From: Lachnospiraceae bacterium UBA7160
Lineage (GTDB): Bacteria; Bacillota; Clostridia; Lachnospirales; Lachnospiraceae
Assembly (NCBI GenBank): GCA_002491565.1
Contig: DKWE01000132.1
Location: forward strand, 1-15,144
Direction of reading: 5' to 3'
Length of the DNA: 15,144 nt
The position numbers were made by a program, and so were the translations under genes. Shown here one piece after another: positions 14,419-15,144 of this stretch. Position 1 is the first letter of the stretch. Each line of letters opens with the position of its first letter. The notes beneath the pieces were generated by a model. That model searched no databases. It was given only the letters and a program-made list of their open reading frames with translations, and was not told the origin of the DNA.

Positions 14419-14838
14419 ATGATACAGTTAATTGTAGGCGCAAAAGGAAAAGGCAAAACCAAGATTCTGCTGGATAAAGTAAACAGCGAGATAAAGACTG
14501 TGCACGGCAGCATCGTCTACCTGGACAAGAGCACGAAGCATATGTACGAGCTGAACAATAAGATCCGCCTGATCGATGTTTCTTCATTCGGACTGGAGTC
14601 GAGTGGGGAGTTCATCGGATTCATCTGTGGCATCCTTTCTCAGGATCACGATCTGGAGCAGATGTATCTCGACAGCTTTCTCAAGATTTCCCAGACAGAT
14701 GAGACCACAGCCAATGAGATTCTCTGCAAGCTGGACAAGATTGGCGAACAGTTTGGTGTGACCTTTGTGATCAGCATTTCCGTTGAGGCATCTGCAATTG
14801 CAGAGGAATTAAAGAAAAATATCATTGCGGAGTTATAA
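14419..14838 (+). CDS. Small P-loop NTPase-like protein, function unknown
   Basis: A 139-residue cytoplasmic protein beginning M-I-Q-L-I-V-G-A-K-G-K-G-K-T, which holds a Walker A motif (GAKGKGKT, residues 7-14) immediately after the first strand. Next come a helix, strands I-V-Y-L-D-K and I-R-L-I-D-V, a helical middle, and a strand V-T-F-V-I-S-I-S near 117-124. I see no clear acidic Walker B residue in that strand. I recall similar proteins in Lachnospiraceae carrying labels such as 'twitching motility protein PilT', but it is far too short for PilT and lacks its domains. AAAGGAGGAG a few bases upstream fixes the ATG. It has its own promoter (14349-14377) and is followed by hairpins and a terminator, so it is probably monocistronic. 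Nucleotide binding is likely; the role is unknown. Confidence 0.85.
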   Translation: MIQLIVGAKGKGKTKILLDKVNSEIKTVHGSIVYLDKSTKHMYELNNKIRLIDVSSFGLESSGEFIGFICGILSQDHDLEQMYLDSFLKISQTDETTANEILCKLDKIGEQFGVTFVISISVEASAIAEELKKNIIAEL

Positions 14839-14952
14839 CATACAGCGCAGTTAAAAGATGCGCAGAACATACGTAAAGAATGCGCCGCGAAATCATTTCT
14901 GCATATGGCGCAGATTATTTCTCGGGGACTGATCTTAAGCGCAGAAGAGGAG

Positions 14953-14990
14953 CGTGCATGCCTGCATCAACGGGGCATGCACGTTTTATT
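14953..14990 (+). terminator. Intrinsic terminator of the P-loop gene
   Basis: CGTGCATGCC (14953-14962) and GGCATGCACG (14974-14983) form a perfect 10-bp stem with an 11-base loop, followed by TTTTATT. This is the clearest intrinsic terminator in the window. Confidence 0.75.
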
Positions 14991-15006
14991 CCCGCGAGCA
15001 ACGAGC

Positions 15007-15034
15007 CAAATAGCCATGCTTGCATGGATATTTG
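15007..15034. repeat. Near-perfect palindrome
   Basis: CAAATAgCCATGC (15007-15019) and GCATGGaTATTTG (15022-15034) pair over 12 of 13 positions with a TT loop. An outer CCCGCG (14991-14996) can pair with CGCgaGGG (15043-15050) around it. No T run follows. Confidence 0.6.
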
Positions 15035-15067
15035 ACGAATGCCGCGAGGGTAAGTGCCCTGTGGGTA

Positions 15068-15144
15068 CAAATACCCCGCCCCTTGGGGCGAACTTACTAA
15101 AAACAAGCTAAGACATGCCCCGTCAGCTTGCTGCGGGGTATTTG
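15068..15144. repeat. 11-bp inverted repeat pair enclosing smaller palindromes
   Basis: CAAATACCCCG (15068-15078) is the exact reverse complement of CGGGGTATTTG (15134-15144, the last bases of the window). Between them lie CGCCCC-TT-GGGGCG (15077-15090) and a CCCCGtCAG/CTGCGGGG stem (15118-15138), so several alternative folds are possible. The unit may extend beyond the window. Confidence 0.5.

Larger units (their letters stand above)
14839..15144. other. Gene-free end region with palindrome array
   Basis: No convincing gene lies in these 306 bases. In order there are a hairpin TGCGCC (14881-14886) / GGCGCA (14907-14912), an intrinsic terminator (14953-14990), a near-perfect hairpin (15007-15034), and the palindromes GGGTA/TACCC (15063-15076), CGCCCC-TT-GGGGCG (15077-15090) and CCCCG/CGGGG (15118-15138). 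A short + strand frame (14905-15111) is an artefact of this structured DNA. The array runs to the window edge and probably continues. Confidence 0.6.

Noticed and set aside
13866..14513. Minus-strand frame of 215 codons over the carboxypeptidase end and P-loop gene start
   Set aside because: It is antisense to two genes with clear motifs and their promoter, and has no recognisable features.
14419..14838. Identification as a PilT twitching-motility ATPase
   Set aside because: The protein is less than half the size of PilT and lacks its Walker B, Asp-box and His-box regions; only Walker A is shared.
14905..15111. Short + strand frame of 68 codons
   Set aside because: It lies across a terminator and several palindromes and has no ribosome binding site.
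15007..15144. CRISPR array
   Set aside because: The repeats are inverted palindromes of different sequence without regular spacers, and no cas gene is present.
1..15144. A new defence, mobile or biosynthetic system
   Set aside because: No integrase, transposase, toxin-antitoxin pair, nuclease or biosynthetic cluster is visible; nearly all coding capacity is a known cell-shape and division locus.

Overview
The window reads as a chromosomal segment of an anaerobic Bacillota of class Clostridia, most likely family Lachnospiraceae. The basis is the gene order radC-mreB-mreC-mreD-PBP2-minC-minD-minE-rodA-mgsA, strong AGGAGG ribosome binding sites, TTG starts, a COG2509-type flavoprotein and a small P-loop protein of a kind I associate with that family. 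Placement is by recognition only. Every real gene is on the + strand.

Region 1 (1-498) starts with the first 27 codons of a DegV-type fatty-acid-binding protein that stops at 92. A 160-base stretch dense in hairpins follows, including a + strand and a - strand intrinsic terminator, then a good promoter (339-367) for the next gene. Region 2 (499-2199) is an FAD-dependent oxidoreductase. Region 3 (2229-3365) is a secreted, lysine-rich, propeller-like protein with its own promoter, followed by a 16-bp perfect inverted repeat (3386-3448).

Region 4 (about 3530-14321) is one long co-directional cell-shape and division locus: RadC, MreB, MreC, MreD, PBP2, MinC, MinD, MinE, RodA, methylglyoxal synthase and a membrane-anchored D,D-carboxypeptidase. 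Most junctions are short or overlapping, which suggests translational coupling. MreBCD, RodA (glycan polymerase) and PBP2 (transpeptidase) form the lateral-wall elongation machine, MinCDE positions the division site, and the carboxypeptidase trims the pentapeptides that PBP2 uses.

Region 5 (14332-15144) has a strong promoter with an embedded palindrome, a 139-residue P-loop protein, and about 300 bases with no gene holding a terminator and a series of palindromes cut by the window edge.

I see no new defence system or mobile element. The more unusual signals are inside housekeeping genes. MreB has both catalytic acidic positions replaced (Glu to Lys, Asp to Asn). Methylglyoxal synthase has Asp to Glu at the catalytic base and His to Asn at a second active-site position. 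MinE lacks the usual hydrophobic N-terminus. PBP2 carries about 250 extra residues between its dimerisation and catalytic regions. These come from by-eye alignments with family members known to me and need a real alignment.
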